The notes: generated by a model not told the origin, from the letters alone. Numbered from the stretch's first letter, positions 53,401 to 62,118 are shown. The stretch: DNA of 64,000 bases from Botrimarina colliarenosi (GCF_007859955.1 NZ_SJPR01000001.1:1617590-1681589), one strand, 5' to 3'. A program made the numbers and translations.

Positions 53401-53612
53401 AGGACCATCACCTCTGACTTCTTCTTCTTGGCTTCGTCCTCAAAAAAAAGCTTTTCGCCTTCCGCGACCCGCACGTCCACCATCTGGTAGAGCCGCAGAG
53501 CCTGTCGCATCACAGCGGTTTTTGACAAATCCTTGCGAGCCGAAAGCTCCTCAAGGGCTTCCATCTCCGCCGCCGTCAAGTTGAGCGTCATCGTCCGCTT
53601 ATCAGTTGCCAT
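53397..53612 (-). CDS. Ribbon-helix-helix (CopG-like) protein
   Basis: 71 residues. The start at 53612 is preceded by GGAGGAG at eight bases, an excellent ribosome site. The RHH fold is seen as TMTLNLTAAEMEALEELSAR (strand and first helix) then LSKTAVMRQALRLYQMV (second helix). A charged tail, EKLFFEDEAKKKKSEVMVL, follows. It is first in the operon, and the promoter carries a palindrome over its -35 box, so it is the best candidate autorepressor. It may be the antitoxin of the GNAT-like protein; that is inference. Confidence 0.82.
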   Translation of the reverse strand: MATDKRTMTLNLTAAEMEALEELSARKDLSKTAVMRQALRLYQMVDVRVAEGEKLFFEDEAKKKKSEVMVL

Positions 53613-53634
53613 GTTTTTTCTCCTCCACGTCCGA

Positions 53635-53664
53635 ACTATATCACTCATCGGATTGACAGTCAAT
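53635..53664 (-). promoter_or_regulatory. Sigma70-type promoter and palindromic operator of the RHH operon
   Basis: On the minus strand TTGACT (53658-53663) and TATAGT (53635-53640) are separated by exactly 17 bp, one mismatch each from consensus. A perfect palindrome ATTGACAGTCAAT at 53652-53664 covers the -35 box, a good repressor site. Such near-consensus promoters are unusual in this GC-rich chromosome. Confidence 0.75.
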
Positions 53665-53739
53665 AAAAATTAGCTAACATTTGGCTGTGCTGCTGCGGGG
53701 GGGCCGTGGCGGTTTTAGCGACTTTAAGGAGGATAATGG

Positions 53740-53940
53740 ATGGCTACTCAGATTCAGTCGAGTGTCTCAGGCACTCTGAGCGAGTTGCGGTTCGAGAACC
53801 TTGGGGCAGAAATGCCCGGGGCTCCCAGCCGGTTCCGAGCGACCGCCGCAACGCTGGCCCTGGTCCAATCACTGCTCGATGAGAGCCGGGTCATCGAGGT
53901 AGGTTCGGGAGGCGAGATAGCCTTCGATCGGGCTACGTAG
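53740..53940 (+). CDS. Small hypothetical protein with strong ribosome site
   Basis: 66 residues, divergent from the RHH operon. AAGGAGG lies seven bases before ATG 53740. The protein is soluble and has no recognised motif; it begins MATQIQSSVSGTLSELRFEN. It is followed after 17 bp by a strong hairpin terminator. A well-placed ribosome site and terminator argue for a real gene, but homology is unknown. Confidence 0.55.
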   Translation: MATQIQSSVSGTLSELRFENLGAEMPGAPSRFRATAATLALVQSLLDESRVIEVGSGGEIAFDRAT

Positions 53941-53957
53941 ACCCCTCAATTTCGCGA

Positions 53958-53995
53958 CCCGCCAGCCCCACTTACTGGGGCTGGCGGGACTTTGT
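53958..53995. terminator. Bidirectional terminator hairpin
   Basis: A perfect 12-bp stem (CCCGCCAGCCCC / GGGGCTGGCGGG; 53958-53969 and 53977-53988) with loop ACTTACT is followed by the T-rich run ACTTTGTGTTGT on the plus strand. It ends the small plus-strand gene. The stop codon of the opposing integrase gene lies in its loop, so the hairpin serves both directions. Confidence 0.8.
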
Positions 53996-55000
53996 GTTGT
54001 CCGCTGCCCAACCCTCAAGGTGCCTAGCTACTTCATTCGTCTGGACACCTACGTAATACCGCATCGTCGTCTCGATCGACTGATGTCTCATGAGTTCCCT
54101 TAGAATTGCTGGCTGCACACGGCCAGCCCACCGCGTACCGAAGGCTCGTCGGAAGTCGTGAGCCGATGCCGATTTCTCAAGCTCTCGGTTCACCAACACA
54201 CGCGCTGCCTCGCCGACGAGACAGATGGTGCGGCTCACCCCGTGCAGCTTCCGGGAACTCTTCGCGAGCGAGAACACCTTGCCTTCCCGGCTATCCCCAG
54301 GCGTTGCCAGCAACCATTCTGCGAACTCGGGTGCAACCGGTAACACTCGATCCTGGAAGCCCTTCTCTGCTTCCGCTGCAATTCGCAGAACTACGAATTC
54401 CCCGCTGCAATCGACCGAGAGCGGCGCGTGCTCATCCCAACTGAGTTGAAGAGCCTCGCCTAGGCGAAGGCCCGACAACCAGAGTCCCTGCAGCAACTCT
54501 CGCCAGGGTTCCGGGTCCTTCGGTCGAACCTTGGCGCAGGCTTCGAGCATCCGCTCGTACTCTTCGGTCGTGATCGGTCGACCTTTCATCTGCCGGGCAC
54601 GCCTGGCCCGCTTGGGCATCTGGATCTTCGGGAGCTTGGTCACGAGTCCCAATTCGTGGCCCCATGAGAGAGCCGCCCGGAGGTGCCGCAGGTAGGTGGC
54701 GATCGTCGTCTCCCGCATCCCGCTAGCCCGCATCTTGGCCTGCATCCGACTGATTGCCGCCGCATCGACCTCCACAACCCGCGTTGGCCGTAGCCACCGC
54801 TCTACGTGGTTGAGAGCCGCCCGATAGGTGCCGAGGCTGTTGGCAGCGAGTGACGGCAGTTTCTCGGACTCGAAGACGAGCCGGAAATCTTCCCAGGTGA
54901 GTTTCGAGGGCGCCTCGTAGCGTCCCTCACGCAGGTCGGCCTCAAGCTGCGCGGCGAGCTTGTCCGCCTCCTTCCGGACCTGGGTCTCGGTGATGGGGAC
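53972..55000 (-). pseudogene. Tyrosine integrase truncated at the 5' end by an IS21 fragment
   Basis: The catalytic domain of a phage-type integrase is whole: GLRLGEALQLS (first Arg), HDFRRAFGTRW (HxxR) and RHQSIETTMRYYVG (His and Tyr nucleophile). The core-binding domain starts at about EADKLAAQLEADLREGRYEA, but the first 40-50 residues expected upstream are missing: from about 55000 on, the frame runs antisense to the istA remnant. The open frame continues to 55132 only by chance. It was probably inactivated when the IS21 element inserted. Together with the tRNA-Lys at the island edge it may be the relic of an earlier integration. Confidence 0.75.
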
Positions 55001-55247
55001 ACGCGAGTACGTCCGTGTGCTCCGCCTCCTCGAAACGTTCTCGCTCTCCGAGCTCACCGCAGCGATTGAGTACGCGCTGGACATCGGCGTCATCGACGCG
55101 GCCGCCGTGCGGGTCATCGCCGAGCACCGCAAGGAATCGCCCGTCGCCCTCTTCTCGCTCGACGGCCGCCCCCACCTGCGGCTAGTGAACTTCGAGGCGA
55201 CCGACGTCTCGGCCTACGCCTCGCTCCTCTCGGGAGGTCAGCCATGA
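54990..55247 (+). pseudogene. istA: istA transposase remnant (C-terminus)
   Basis: About 85 residues from GTREYVRVLRLLETFSLSEL to the stop match the end of IS21-type IstA, including SLDGRPHLRLVNFEATDVSA near the terminus. The DDE catalytic core, which should lie 300 residues upstream, is missing, so no active transposase is possible. The stop overlaps the istB ATG as ATGA, the normal IS21 arrangement. Confidence 0.78.
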
Positions 55248-56011
55248 AGACCGAGACTAAGAGCACCGTGCTGGTGAAGCATCACCTCAAGCAGCTCAAG
55301 CTGCCAACGATGCACGCCGAGTGCGAGAAGGTCGCGCTGCGCTCGGCCAAGGAGAACCTCGACCATCTGGCGTACCTGCTCGCGCTGTGCGAATTAGAAC
55401 TGGTTGATCGCGAACGCCGCGCAGCCGAGCGGCGGCTCAAGGCGGCCCGCTTCCCCTCTCCCAAGACGCTCGACGCGTTCGACTTCGATTCCCGACCCTC
55501 GGTCAACAAGTCCCTCGTCTTGGAACTCGCCAAGGGGGACTGGATCGACCAGCGTGAGAATCTCTTGCTTGTCGGTCCATCGGGGACCGGCAAGACGCAC
55601 CTCGCGACGGCGCTGGCGATGGCCGCCTGCCTACAGGGGCGCAAGGTGCGCTTCTTCCGCGTCACCGAGCTGATCACCACGCTCTTGGAAGCACGCGATG
55701 AGAAGACCCTATTGCGTTTACGCTCGCAGCTCGGTAAGCAGGACCTGCTGGTGCTCGACGAGCTAGGCTACGTCCCGGCCAGCAAGGCGGGCGCCGAACT
55801 CTTGTTCGACCTGATCGGTCAGGCCTACGAGCGGCAGAGCCTGGTGGTGACCACCAACCTCCCCTTCGAGAACTGGACCGAGGTCCTCGGCTCGGAGCGC
55901 CTCACCGGCGCCGCGCTGGATCGGCTCACCCACCGCTGCCAGATCCTCGAGTTCACCGGCGAGAGCCACCGCCTCAAGGACGCCCAGCGCAGACGCCGAT
56001 CCAAGAACTAG
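55244..56011 (+). CDS. istB: IstB, IS21 transposition helper ATPase
   Basis: 255 residues, normal length. AAA+ motifs are intact: Walker A VGPSGTGKTHLATAL, Walker B LLVLDELGYVP and the sensor TTNLPFENWTEV, with TGAALDRLTHRC near the end. IstB works with IstA to pick targets; since istA is truncated here the protein can have no local partner. ATG overlaps the istA stop. The coding sequence itself shows no damage, suggesting recent loss of istA. Confidence 0.93.
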   Translation: MKTETKSTVLVKHHLKQLKLPTMHAECEKVALRSAKENLDHLAYLLALCELELVDRERRAAERRLKAARFPSPKTLDAFDFDSRPSVNKSLVLELAKGDWIDQRENLLLVGPSGTGKTHLATALAMAACLQGRKVRFFRVTELITTLLEARDEKTLLRLRSQLGKQDLLVLDELGYVPASKAGAELLFDLIGQAYERQSLVVTTNLPFENWTEVLGSERLTGAALDRLTHRCQILEFTGESHRLKDAQRRRRSKN

Positions 56012-56065
56012 CAAGCCCTCCGGGCCCACGCGGGGAGGCCCAATCCAAACTCCCCCAACCAACCA

Positions 56066-56116
56066 GCGCTGCACTTTCTCGGCGCCGGGCGCTGCACTTT
56101 TCGACTGCCGATCACA
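56066..56116. repeat. IS21 right-end repeats
   Basis: GCGCTGCACTTTCTCG (56066-56081) and GCGCTGCACTTTTCGA (56090-56105) lie 24 bp apart, followed by CTGCCGATCACA. Short repeated sites of the type TGCACTTT near the ends are typical for IS21 transposase binding. Confidence 0.7.
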
Positions 56117-56273
56117 GGCGCACCGAAAGTGCTGAGAAGTTTCACTCCGACGCTTCGTAGCCCCGGGGCCCGTGATTTTGGTGCGCCCCCTGGGTGATTC
56201 GAACTCTTGCTACATCGACGGCACCTGCTGGTCGGTTGCGAGGGCTACTCGATATTCAATACACGGAGATCCT

Positions 56274-57266
56274 ATGAGCACTCTGAGCGACATTACTGTT
56301 GACCTAGCAGCTTCGCCGCGAAACCGCTGGTCATTTGCTGATGCGCACGTGCGTGCCGCTTCGGAGCTTTTAGCCGTCTACAACAAGGACCTTGGGGTAG
56401 ATGAGGAGACAATGGCTTACGTCGCGTCTCTTGCTTCTGCGATTCTTCCTGTTGGCATAGCGGAAGAACTGGGGGCGGTCGCGTCCTCGCTCGGAGCTAC
56501 GTTTCCGCAGGCGCTGCTTGGCAACCTCCACTACGACCTGCTAAAGGTCGTTCTGGGCTGCACGGCCTTCGCCGTAGATACTCCAGATGGGCCCGTCCAT
56601 GCTCGCAATCTCGACTGGTGGACCTCCGCACGCGCTCTGAACGACGGTACCGCCGTTACCCACTTCGTGAACGGTCCATGTGGTGAGTTCCTCACGGTTG
56701 GTTGGCCAGGATTCGTGGGCGCCTTCTCCGGCGTGGCCAAGGGTCGCTTCTCGGTGACTTTGAATGCGGTGCTGAGTGACGAGCCGGGGCAGATCGCTCT
56801 CCCGGTCGTCTTTCTCATCCGCCAAGTGCTCGAGGAAGCGGGAAACTTCGATGAGGCAGTCTCGAGATTGTCTGAGACCACCATCGCGACGGACTGCCTT
56901 CTTCTCGTGACTGGAACCGTTCCGGGGCAGATGGTGGTCATCGAGCGTACCCCGACTAAGTTCGCCCACCGTACGCCTACAACCCGCGAGCCGCTAAGCG
57001 TCACCAACGACTACCACCTCATCGACGCTGATTCTGGAGAGCCCGCCAACGAACTCATGCGAACCTCGTGTAGACGATACAAACGCATCACCGAGTTGCT
57101 GGTCGATGAGCCTCCGTTGACACTGGAGCGGTGCATCGACCATCTAAGCGACGATCGCGTCATGATGGGGATCACCGTTCAGCAGATGGCATTCAGGGCA
57201 AGCTCGGGCGAGTATCTCGTCCGCATTCCACAGCTGCATGAGCGTGAACCTTCAACGCCTATTTGA
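56274..57266 (+). CDS. Ntn-hydrolase of the acid ceramidase / NAAA / C45 type
   Basis: 330 residues from ATG 56274 with GGAG upstream. The nucleophile is Cys96 in LGCTAFAVDTPDGPVHARNL; the Arg-Asn-Leu-Asp-Trp box (111-115) and TVGWPGFVGAFSGVAKG and SVTNDYH motifs fit autoprocessed amidases of this group (acid ceramidase, N-acylethanolamine amidase, acyltransferase C45). Such enzymes mature by cleavage before the Cys; here about 95 residues precede it. The natural substrate, an N-acyl amide, is unknown. Codon use is less GC-rich than the backbone, so it looks like island cargo. Confidence 0.8.
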   Translation: MSTLSDITVDLAASPRNRWSFADAHVRAASELLAVYNKDLGVDEETMAYVASLASAILPVGIAEELGAVASSLGATFPQALLGNLHYDLLKVVLGCTAFAVDTPDGPVHARNLDWWTSARALNDGTAVTHFVNGPCGEFLTVGWPGFVGAFSGVAKGRFSVTLNAVLSDEPGQIALPVVFLIRQVLEEAGNFDEAVSRLSETTIATDCLLLVTGTVPGQMVVIERTPTKFAHRTPTTREPLSVTNDYHLIDADSGEPANELMRTSCRRYKRITELLVDEPPLTLERCIDHLSDDRVMMGITVQQMAFRASSGEYLVRIPQLHEREPSTPI

Positions 57267-57359
57267 CCAGTTTGGTAGCGGCACAGGAGGCGCCGCCCTG
57301 GGCACTTTGGCGGCTCGCCAGACTTTTAACGGTGCAGCTCGCCTCGGATAGTTTCGGAA

Positions 57360-57775
57360 TCGCCAAACCCGCGTCGGCTTCATCGTTCTCAGCAAGTTCG
57401 AGTGTCCGGGGAACTGCGGTCAATGGACACCGCTTCGCTCAGAAACGGCTCGTAGTAAGTCGCCGAGGTTGGACCAACCGCTGAGCTTACGGCTTCCGTC
57501 GAACTGCGAACGGTTGCGACGACCTCTGAGGCTGGGCGGTCGATTCGACCGCATTGTAGCGGCCCGGCCGGCGGGGTAGCCGAGCGGGAGAGAGTGGCGT
57601 TTCGCCGATCAGCCAGAAGCTGCGTAGAACGTAAACGGCCTTCGCGGCCTTCGGCACCCGCCAAACCTGCAAAGGCTTCATCGCTCTCAGCAAGTTTGAA
57701 TACCCCGAGAACTGATGTTGATGGGCCTCGCATCGCTCAGAAGCGGCTCCTAATAAGTCGCCGATGATGGACCAC
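57360..57775. repeat. Pair of diverged 115-bp direct repeats in a gene-free kilobase
   Basis: About 57360-57476 and 57659-57775 can be aligned throughout, sharing GGCTTCATCG, CTCTCAGCAAGTT or TTCTCAGCAAGTT, CGCTCAGAA and TAAGTCGCCGA. They are roughly 75 percent alike by eye and 299 bp apart. Read on the minus strand the copies translate similarly, but one has a stop, so they may be decayed coding repeats or a repeated regulatory element. The whole gap 57267-58297 has no other gene. Confidence 0.65.
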
Positions 57776-58297
57776 TCGAAGCACAAGTGCAGCTTCGCTG
57801 TTTCTCAAAAGTCGGACCGTCTGCTGTCGATAGCCGATCAGCCGTACCTGCTGAGACCCGTCCTGTTCTACGTTTTGTTATCTGGATCGGGCTCATCGAT
57901 CGGTGCAATGCGCTCAATCGGGGGAGTGTGTCCTAGCGGTCGCATGCCTCCAGGACGGTCTCAATGCTCTAAGCCCAAAGTGATAATTTATCTTGGACTA
58001 AACCGCTTCGCGGTGGGACGGCGTGGATGCCGTCATAGTCGAGCGGATCATCGTCACGCACCGCACGGTGGTTTCCATATTGTCGAGCGTTGAGTCACGC
58101 CGAGATGTCAATCGAATCAGTCGGTTGCCGTCCCCTATTTTCCCTATTACGCGTTATCACACTGGCGACATGAGGCGGCGAGTCGTCCCCTTGTACGGCT
58201 TTTTCGCGTTCTCGTGAGGCGATTCGCATTGGCATTCTCCATTGCCCAGGATGGCGGGGTTTCCCACCCCGTCCCCTTATTGGCAGGAGGAGTAGCG

Positions 58298-59152
58298 ATG
58301 ACCGAGTTGCGCCAGCGGATGATCGAGGACCTGCGTCTACGGAACGTCGCGGAGAACACGCTCACGTGTTACGTTCGTGCCGTGCGGCAGTACGCCGAGT
58401 TCTTCGGCAGGTCGCCCGATCGGCTCGACGCCAAGCACCTGCGGCAGTACCTGCTACACCTGCTGGAAGTCCAGAAGGTGGCCCAGGGAACGTACAACCA
58501 GAAGGTCGCGGCGCTGCGGTTCTTCTACCGTGAGACGCTGAAGAAGCCCGCGTACGTCGAGGGCGTCTGCTTCACCAGGAAGGAGCGGAAGCTGCCGGTC
58601 GTGCTGAGCCACTACGAGATCCGTCGGTTCCTCGAAGCGCTCGACAGCCTGAAGTCGCGGGCCATCTTGATGACCTGCTACGGCGCCGGTCTGCGAATCT
58701 CCGAAGCGTTGTCGCTCGGCGTCGGCGACATCGATAGTGAGCGGATGATGATCCGCGTGCGTCAGGGCAAGGGCCGCAAGGACCGCTACGTCGCGCTGCC
58801 CAAGACGCTGCTGATCGTGCTCCGCGAGTACTGGAAGGCGGCCAAGCCGGTGGACTGCTTGTTCCCCGGCCGTGACGGCGTTAAGCCGCTGACGCGGCAG
58901 TCCGTCGTCAACGCGTGCCACCGCGCGATGAAGGCGGCCGGCATCAACAAGAACGTCTCGCCCCACACGATGCGTCACAGCTTCGCCACGCACCTGCTGG
59001 AAGAAGGCGCCGACGTGCGGACGATCCAGGTGCTGCTGGGTCACCGCAGCGTGACCACCACGGCGCTCTACACGCACGTCTCGCAAGCGACGATCCGCAA
59101 GACGAAGAGCCCGCTCGACCGCCTCAACGAGGAGCCGGCCGCCACGGCATGA
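58298..59152 (+). CDS. Tyrosine recombinase (XerC/XerD-like) of the IS91-like module
   Basis: 284 residues. ATG 58298 has AGGAGGAG six bases upstream; an upstream in-frame extension to 58214 is unlikely. The N-terminal SAM-like domain (LRLRNVAENTLTCYVRAVRQ) and catalytic domain are complete: GAGLRISEALSL (Arg), GKGRKDRYVALP (Lys), HTMRHSFATHLLEEG (HxxR) and LLGHRSVTTTALYTHVS (His, Tyr). It should cut and join DNA through the Tyr. Its stop is coupled to the transposase start; recombinase-transposase pairs of this kind are known in IS91 relatives and common in planctomycetes. Confidence 0.9.
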   Translation: MTELRQRMIEDLRLRNVAENTLTCYVRAVRQYAEFFGRSPDRLDAKHLRQYLLHLLEVQKVAQGTYNQKVAALRFFYRETLKKPAYVEGVCFTRKERKLPVVLSHYEIRRFLEALDSLKSRAILMTCYGAGLRISEALSLGVGDIDSERMMIRVRQGKGRKDRYVALPKTLLIVLREYWKAAKPVDCLFPGRDGVKPLTRQSVVNACHRAMKAAGINKNVSPHTMRHSFATHLLEEGADVRTIQVLLGHRSVTTTALYTHVSQATIRKTKSPLDRLNEEPAATA

Positions 59153-60373
59153 CCGAGCGGCCTCGGCTCGAAGCGGCCGAGGTGTTCCGGGGAGGTGGAT
59201 CGAGGTTCCTCGATCGGTACGGCAAGACGCTCTCGCACGCCCAGCACCGCGCGTTGCGCGCTATCGTGGCCTGTCGCACCAAGGTACTGGGCGGCCACGC
59301 CGATCGGTGGGGGGTGCGGCGACACGCGGCCGAGCTACAACTCGTGCCGCAATCGGCACTGCCCGAAGTGTCAGGCATCGGCTCGCGCTGCTTGGCTTGA
59401 AGCGCGGGCGACCGAGCTGCTGCCCGTACCTTACTTCCACCTCGTCTTTACGCTCCCCGAGCAACTCGGCCCGATCGCCCTACAGAACCCGAAAGCCGTT
59501 TACGGAATCCTGTTCCGCGCGGCCTGGGAGACGGTGCGCGAACTGGTGAAGGACCCGAAGCACTTGGGCGCAAGCGCCGGCATGCTCAGCGTGCTGCACA
59601 CGTGGGGGTCGAACCTCTCGCATCACCCCCATCTGCACTGCGTCGTGCCGGGCGGCGGCCCGTCACTCGACGGCGAGCGGTGGGTCGCGGTCGAGCGGTC
59701 GCGTAAGCGGAAGGCGTTCTTCGTGCCCGTGCGGGTGATGAGCCGCGTCTTCCGAGGCAAGTTTCTCCAGCAGCTCAAGGCCGCCTACCGGAAGGGCCAG
59801 CTCACGTTCCACGGCAAGCTGGCGCCGCTGAGTGACGTTCGCGTCTTTGAGTCGCTCCTCAATGCCTCGGTGAAGACCGACTGGGTTGTTTACGCCAAGC
59901 GTCCCTTTGGCGGTCCGCGGCAGGTGCTGAAGTACCTGGCCCGCTACACCCACCGCGTCGCCATCGCCAACAGCCGGCTGGTGAGTTACGAGAGCGGCGT
60001 CGTCGGCTTTAACTGGAAAGACTACCGCCACGGCGGGCAGACCAAGGTGATGCGGCTGAGCGATATCGAGTTCATCCGCCGGCTCTTGCAGCACGTCCTC
60101 CCCAACGGCTTCGTTCGCATCCGCCATCATGGCTTCCTCGCCAACCGTGACCGCGGTGAGAACCTGCGGCGTTGTCGCGAGCTGCTCGGCGTCAAAGAAT
60201 CGCCGTCGATCCCCGAAGCGACGGGAGAGACTTCGACCGATTCGCCCCTGAGCGTCTGCTCCGTCTGCGGCGCCGGCCTGCGGTCGAGGGAGCTGAGGCC
60301 GCTCCGCGGCCTGTCCACCCGGCAAGTTCTGGCGCTCGACGCCGCCGGACTGGGCTTCTTCGATTCATCCTAG
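59149..60373 (+). pseudogene. IS91-family transposase with frameshift in a G6 run
   Basis: Starting at ATG 59149, the first frame gives PRLEAAEVFRGGGSRFLDRY and RALRAIVACRTKVLGGHADR, the usual IS91 N-terminus. At the six G's (59309-59314) the frame must change: with five G's it would continue as CGDTRPSYNSCRNRHCPKCQ, the zinc-binding motif, and on through HPHLHCVVPGGG and LARYTHRVAIANSRLV to the stop at 60373. All later motifs are intact, including the HxH of the HUH-type core. Either the element is recently dead, the G run is a sequencing error, or frameshifting makes the protein. Confidence 0.82.
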
Positions 60374-60622
60374 AGGGCAACCCTGATGAATGCCTCCGAG
60401 ATCGCCGCGTCAGCCTCGCTGAACCACTGCCGGTACGCGCCGAATGAGGTCGCACGCGAGCAAGACCTCCTTCTTCGACGCTTGTCAGCGAATGACGGTC
60501 TCTCTATCCCTAGCGACGAGGGGTTCGACCGCGGTCGGTCCGAGGCGCTGATGTCCCCGGTTAGGCAGTGGCGACAATAGAATCACCATAGCCGACCGCC
60601 CCCGACGGTTTACTCCAACGCG

Positions 60623-60685
60623 TTGTATCGGAAGTGCCGAGACGCGTGTTGGCGGGGCTACGTCGCGCGAGCACTGCCGATACAA
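60623..60685. repeat. Palindrome downstream of the IS91-like module
   Basis: TTGTATCGGAAGTGC (60623-60637) and GCACTGCCGATACAA (60671-60685) pair at 14 of 15 positions. Flanking GCGTTG and GCGTTACG give it a superficial likeness to an integron attC site, but the conserved core heptamers are not matched. The gap 60374-60754 has no gene. Confidence 0.65.
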
Positions 60686-60754
60686 CAGTAAGCGTTACGG
60701 AAAAGGGGGCGTTCTAAGCGGCCCAGCTCCAGCATCAATCAGCGGCGAATCGCT

Positions 60755-61759
60755 CTAACTTGCTTCTCGTTTCCCTATCGCCCGCTTGGCTTGCTGACGC
60801 AGGTACTCAGGGTTCTTCGCGAGGTGCGAATAGACCCGGCTGACCATCGTCGTGTCGCGATGGCCCATCAGGTGGGCTACCGAGATCGGATCCACGCCGC
60901 CTTCGGAGAGAGCTTGTGTGGCCCACGAGTGGCGCGCGCCGTACGCGATGACCCGGAAGCCGACCTTCTCGCTGATGCGGTTGAGGCGGCACTTGATCGC
61001 GTCCTTCGTCCAGGGCCGGCCGAGGGCGTTACGGAAAAGCGGCCCTTGAGGATGCTCTTTCGCGAGAGCCGCGAGGATGGCCTTGGCTTCAGGCACGAGG
61101 TAGATCACCCGAGGCTCTAGCTGCCCCTTCGACTCGTCGGCCGGAAAGATGACGAGGTCGTCGTGGAGGTGCTTGGCTTCCACCGTTCTCGCTTCCAAAG
61201 GGCGACAGCCCGTGAGCGTCAGAAAGTCCAACAGGGCGATGAGCGGTCCCTTGGCATGCTCGCGGACGAGGTCCCACTGCTCGGTGGTGTAGTAGACATC
61301 GCGGCGGCTGGCCCGAGGCTTCTTCATTCCCTTGACGGGGTTACGCGACAGGTACTCCTGCTCGACGCCCCAGTTGAGCATCCGCTGTACGACCGCCACG
61401 GCCCCGTTCTGGGCGGTGGACCCGACCCCCAGGCCTTCATGCCATTTGACGACGTGGTGGACCTTCAGCTGACTGGGCCGCAGCCGCTTGCCGACGTTCT
61501 CGATGAAGAGCTTGAGGAAGTGGCGGTGGAGGGTGTAGGTGGCCGGCTTCCGGTTGGTCTGGACCCAGTCCAGATAGGCCTGGGAGAGGTCGTAGAGCGT
61601 TGTCAGCTCCCCTTTCACCTGCTCCTTGTCCGCCATCAGGGCGTGGAACTTGGCGAAGGCCGCTTCCCGGTCTTTACCGAGGGAGACCTGCCTCCCCGCG
61701 ATCGAGCAGTACCAGCTGAGGGTCTGCTTGCGGAGGTACGGCTTGGCTGGACGGGGCAC
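60755..61759 (-). CDS. Tyrosine integrase next to tRNA-Val
   Basis: 334 residues from a GTG start. The catalytic set is GCRPLEARTVEA (Arg), LTGC context upstream, YGARHSWATQAL for the HxxR box with Tyr in place of the first His, MGHRDTTMVSRVYSHL with the second His and the Tyr nucleophile. The N-terminal DNA-binding domain has AYLDWVQTNRKPATYTLHRH. It ends close to the island interior and starts 74 bp from the 3' end of tRNA-Val, so it most likely mediates integration into that tRNA gene. The His-to-Tyr change occurs in some integrases and need not kill activity. Confidence 0.88.
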   Translation of the reverse strand: MPRPAKPYLRKQTLSWYCSIAGRQVSLGKDREAAFAKFHALMADKEQVKGELTTLYDLSQAYLDWVQTNRKPATYTLHRHFLKLFIENVGKRLRPSQLKVHHVVKWHEGLGVGSTAQNGAVAVVQRMLNWGVEQEYLSRNPVKGMKKPRASRRDVYYTTEQWDLVREHAKGPLIALLDFLTLTGCRPLEARTVEAKHLHDDLVIFPADESKGQLEPRVIYLVPEAKAILAALAKEHPQGPLFRNALGRPWTKDAIKCRLNRISEKVGFRVIAYGARHSWATQALSEGGVDPISVAHLMGHRDTTMVSRVYSHLAKNPEYLRQQAKRAIGKREAS

Positions 61760-61832
61760 AGGTGGGCTCCATTTCGTGCATCTGACGAAACTATCCTTGG
61801 AGCCGCCGCAAAAAAGTCCAGGATTTATAGAG

Positions 61833-61906
<74 letters not shown>

Positions 61907-62118
61907 TTCGGCCGAGGCGGTAAGACGCTCCGGCGAGCTTCGTAGTATAGCGGCGGGCGGCGGGCACGCCAGCCCTGCCCGGGGGATGATCGGCGGACGC
62001 TGTCGGGGCTCCGCTAGCAAGGGGGGAAGGGGGCGCCGGTCTTGCTATTGCTGGTTTTCCGGCGGCGCGGTGTAATTGCCGCTTACCGCTGATCGCTTCC
62101 CCCCATCTGCCCCCCGCC

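Larger units (their letters stand above)
54985..56116 (+). mobile_element. IS21-family element, 3' part only
   Basis: The segment holds the C-terminal end of istA, complete istB, and a right end with two copies of GCGCTGCACTTT spaced 24 bp apart. The left part with most of istA and the left inverted repeat is absent; the junction with the integrase lies near 54985-55000. The right end is taken at about 56116 (ATCACA). Confidence 0.75.
58298..60373 (+). mobile_element. IS91-like module: tyrosine recombinase plus Y-transposase
   Basis: Two coupled genes, a XerC/D-like recombinase and an IS91-family transposase, overlap as ATGA at 59149-59152. Possible ends are a GGCGGGG/CCCCGTC hairpin near 58254-58274 and the palindrome at 60623-60685, but no terminal repeats or target duplication could be defined, as expected for rolling-circle elements. 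Confidence 0.7.
51230..61832. mobile_element. Mobile genomic island between tRNA-Lys and tRNA-Val
   Basis: The interval is full of mobility genes (integrases at 53972 and 60755, IS21 remnant, IS91-like module) and its coding regions from 51.3 to 53.7 kb and 56.3 to 58.2 kb are visibly less GC-rich than the flanks. The intact integrase sits next to the 3' end of tRNA-Val, the usual attachment position. I could not find a repeated tRNA 3' end by eye, so the exact limits are uncertain; two separate insertions, one behind each tRNA, are possible. Confidence 0.7.

Noticed and set aside
57389..57786. Small minus-strand ORFs in the repeat region
   Set aside because: They coincide with the diverged repeats; one copy has an internal stop and no ribosome site is seen.
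60623..60700. Integron attC site
   Set aside because: Palindrome is right in size but the RYYYAAC and GTTRRRY cores do not match and no IntI gene is present.
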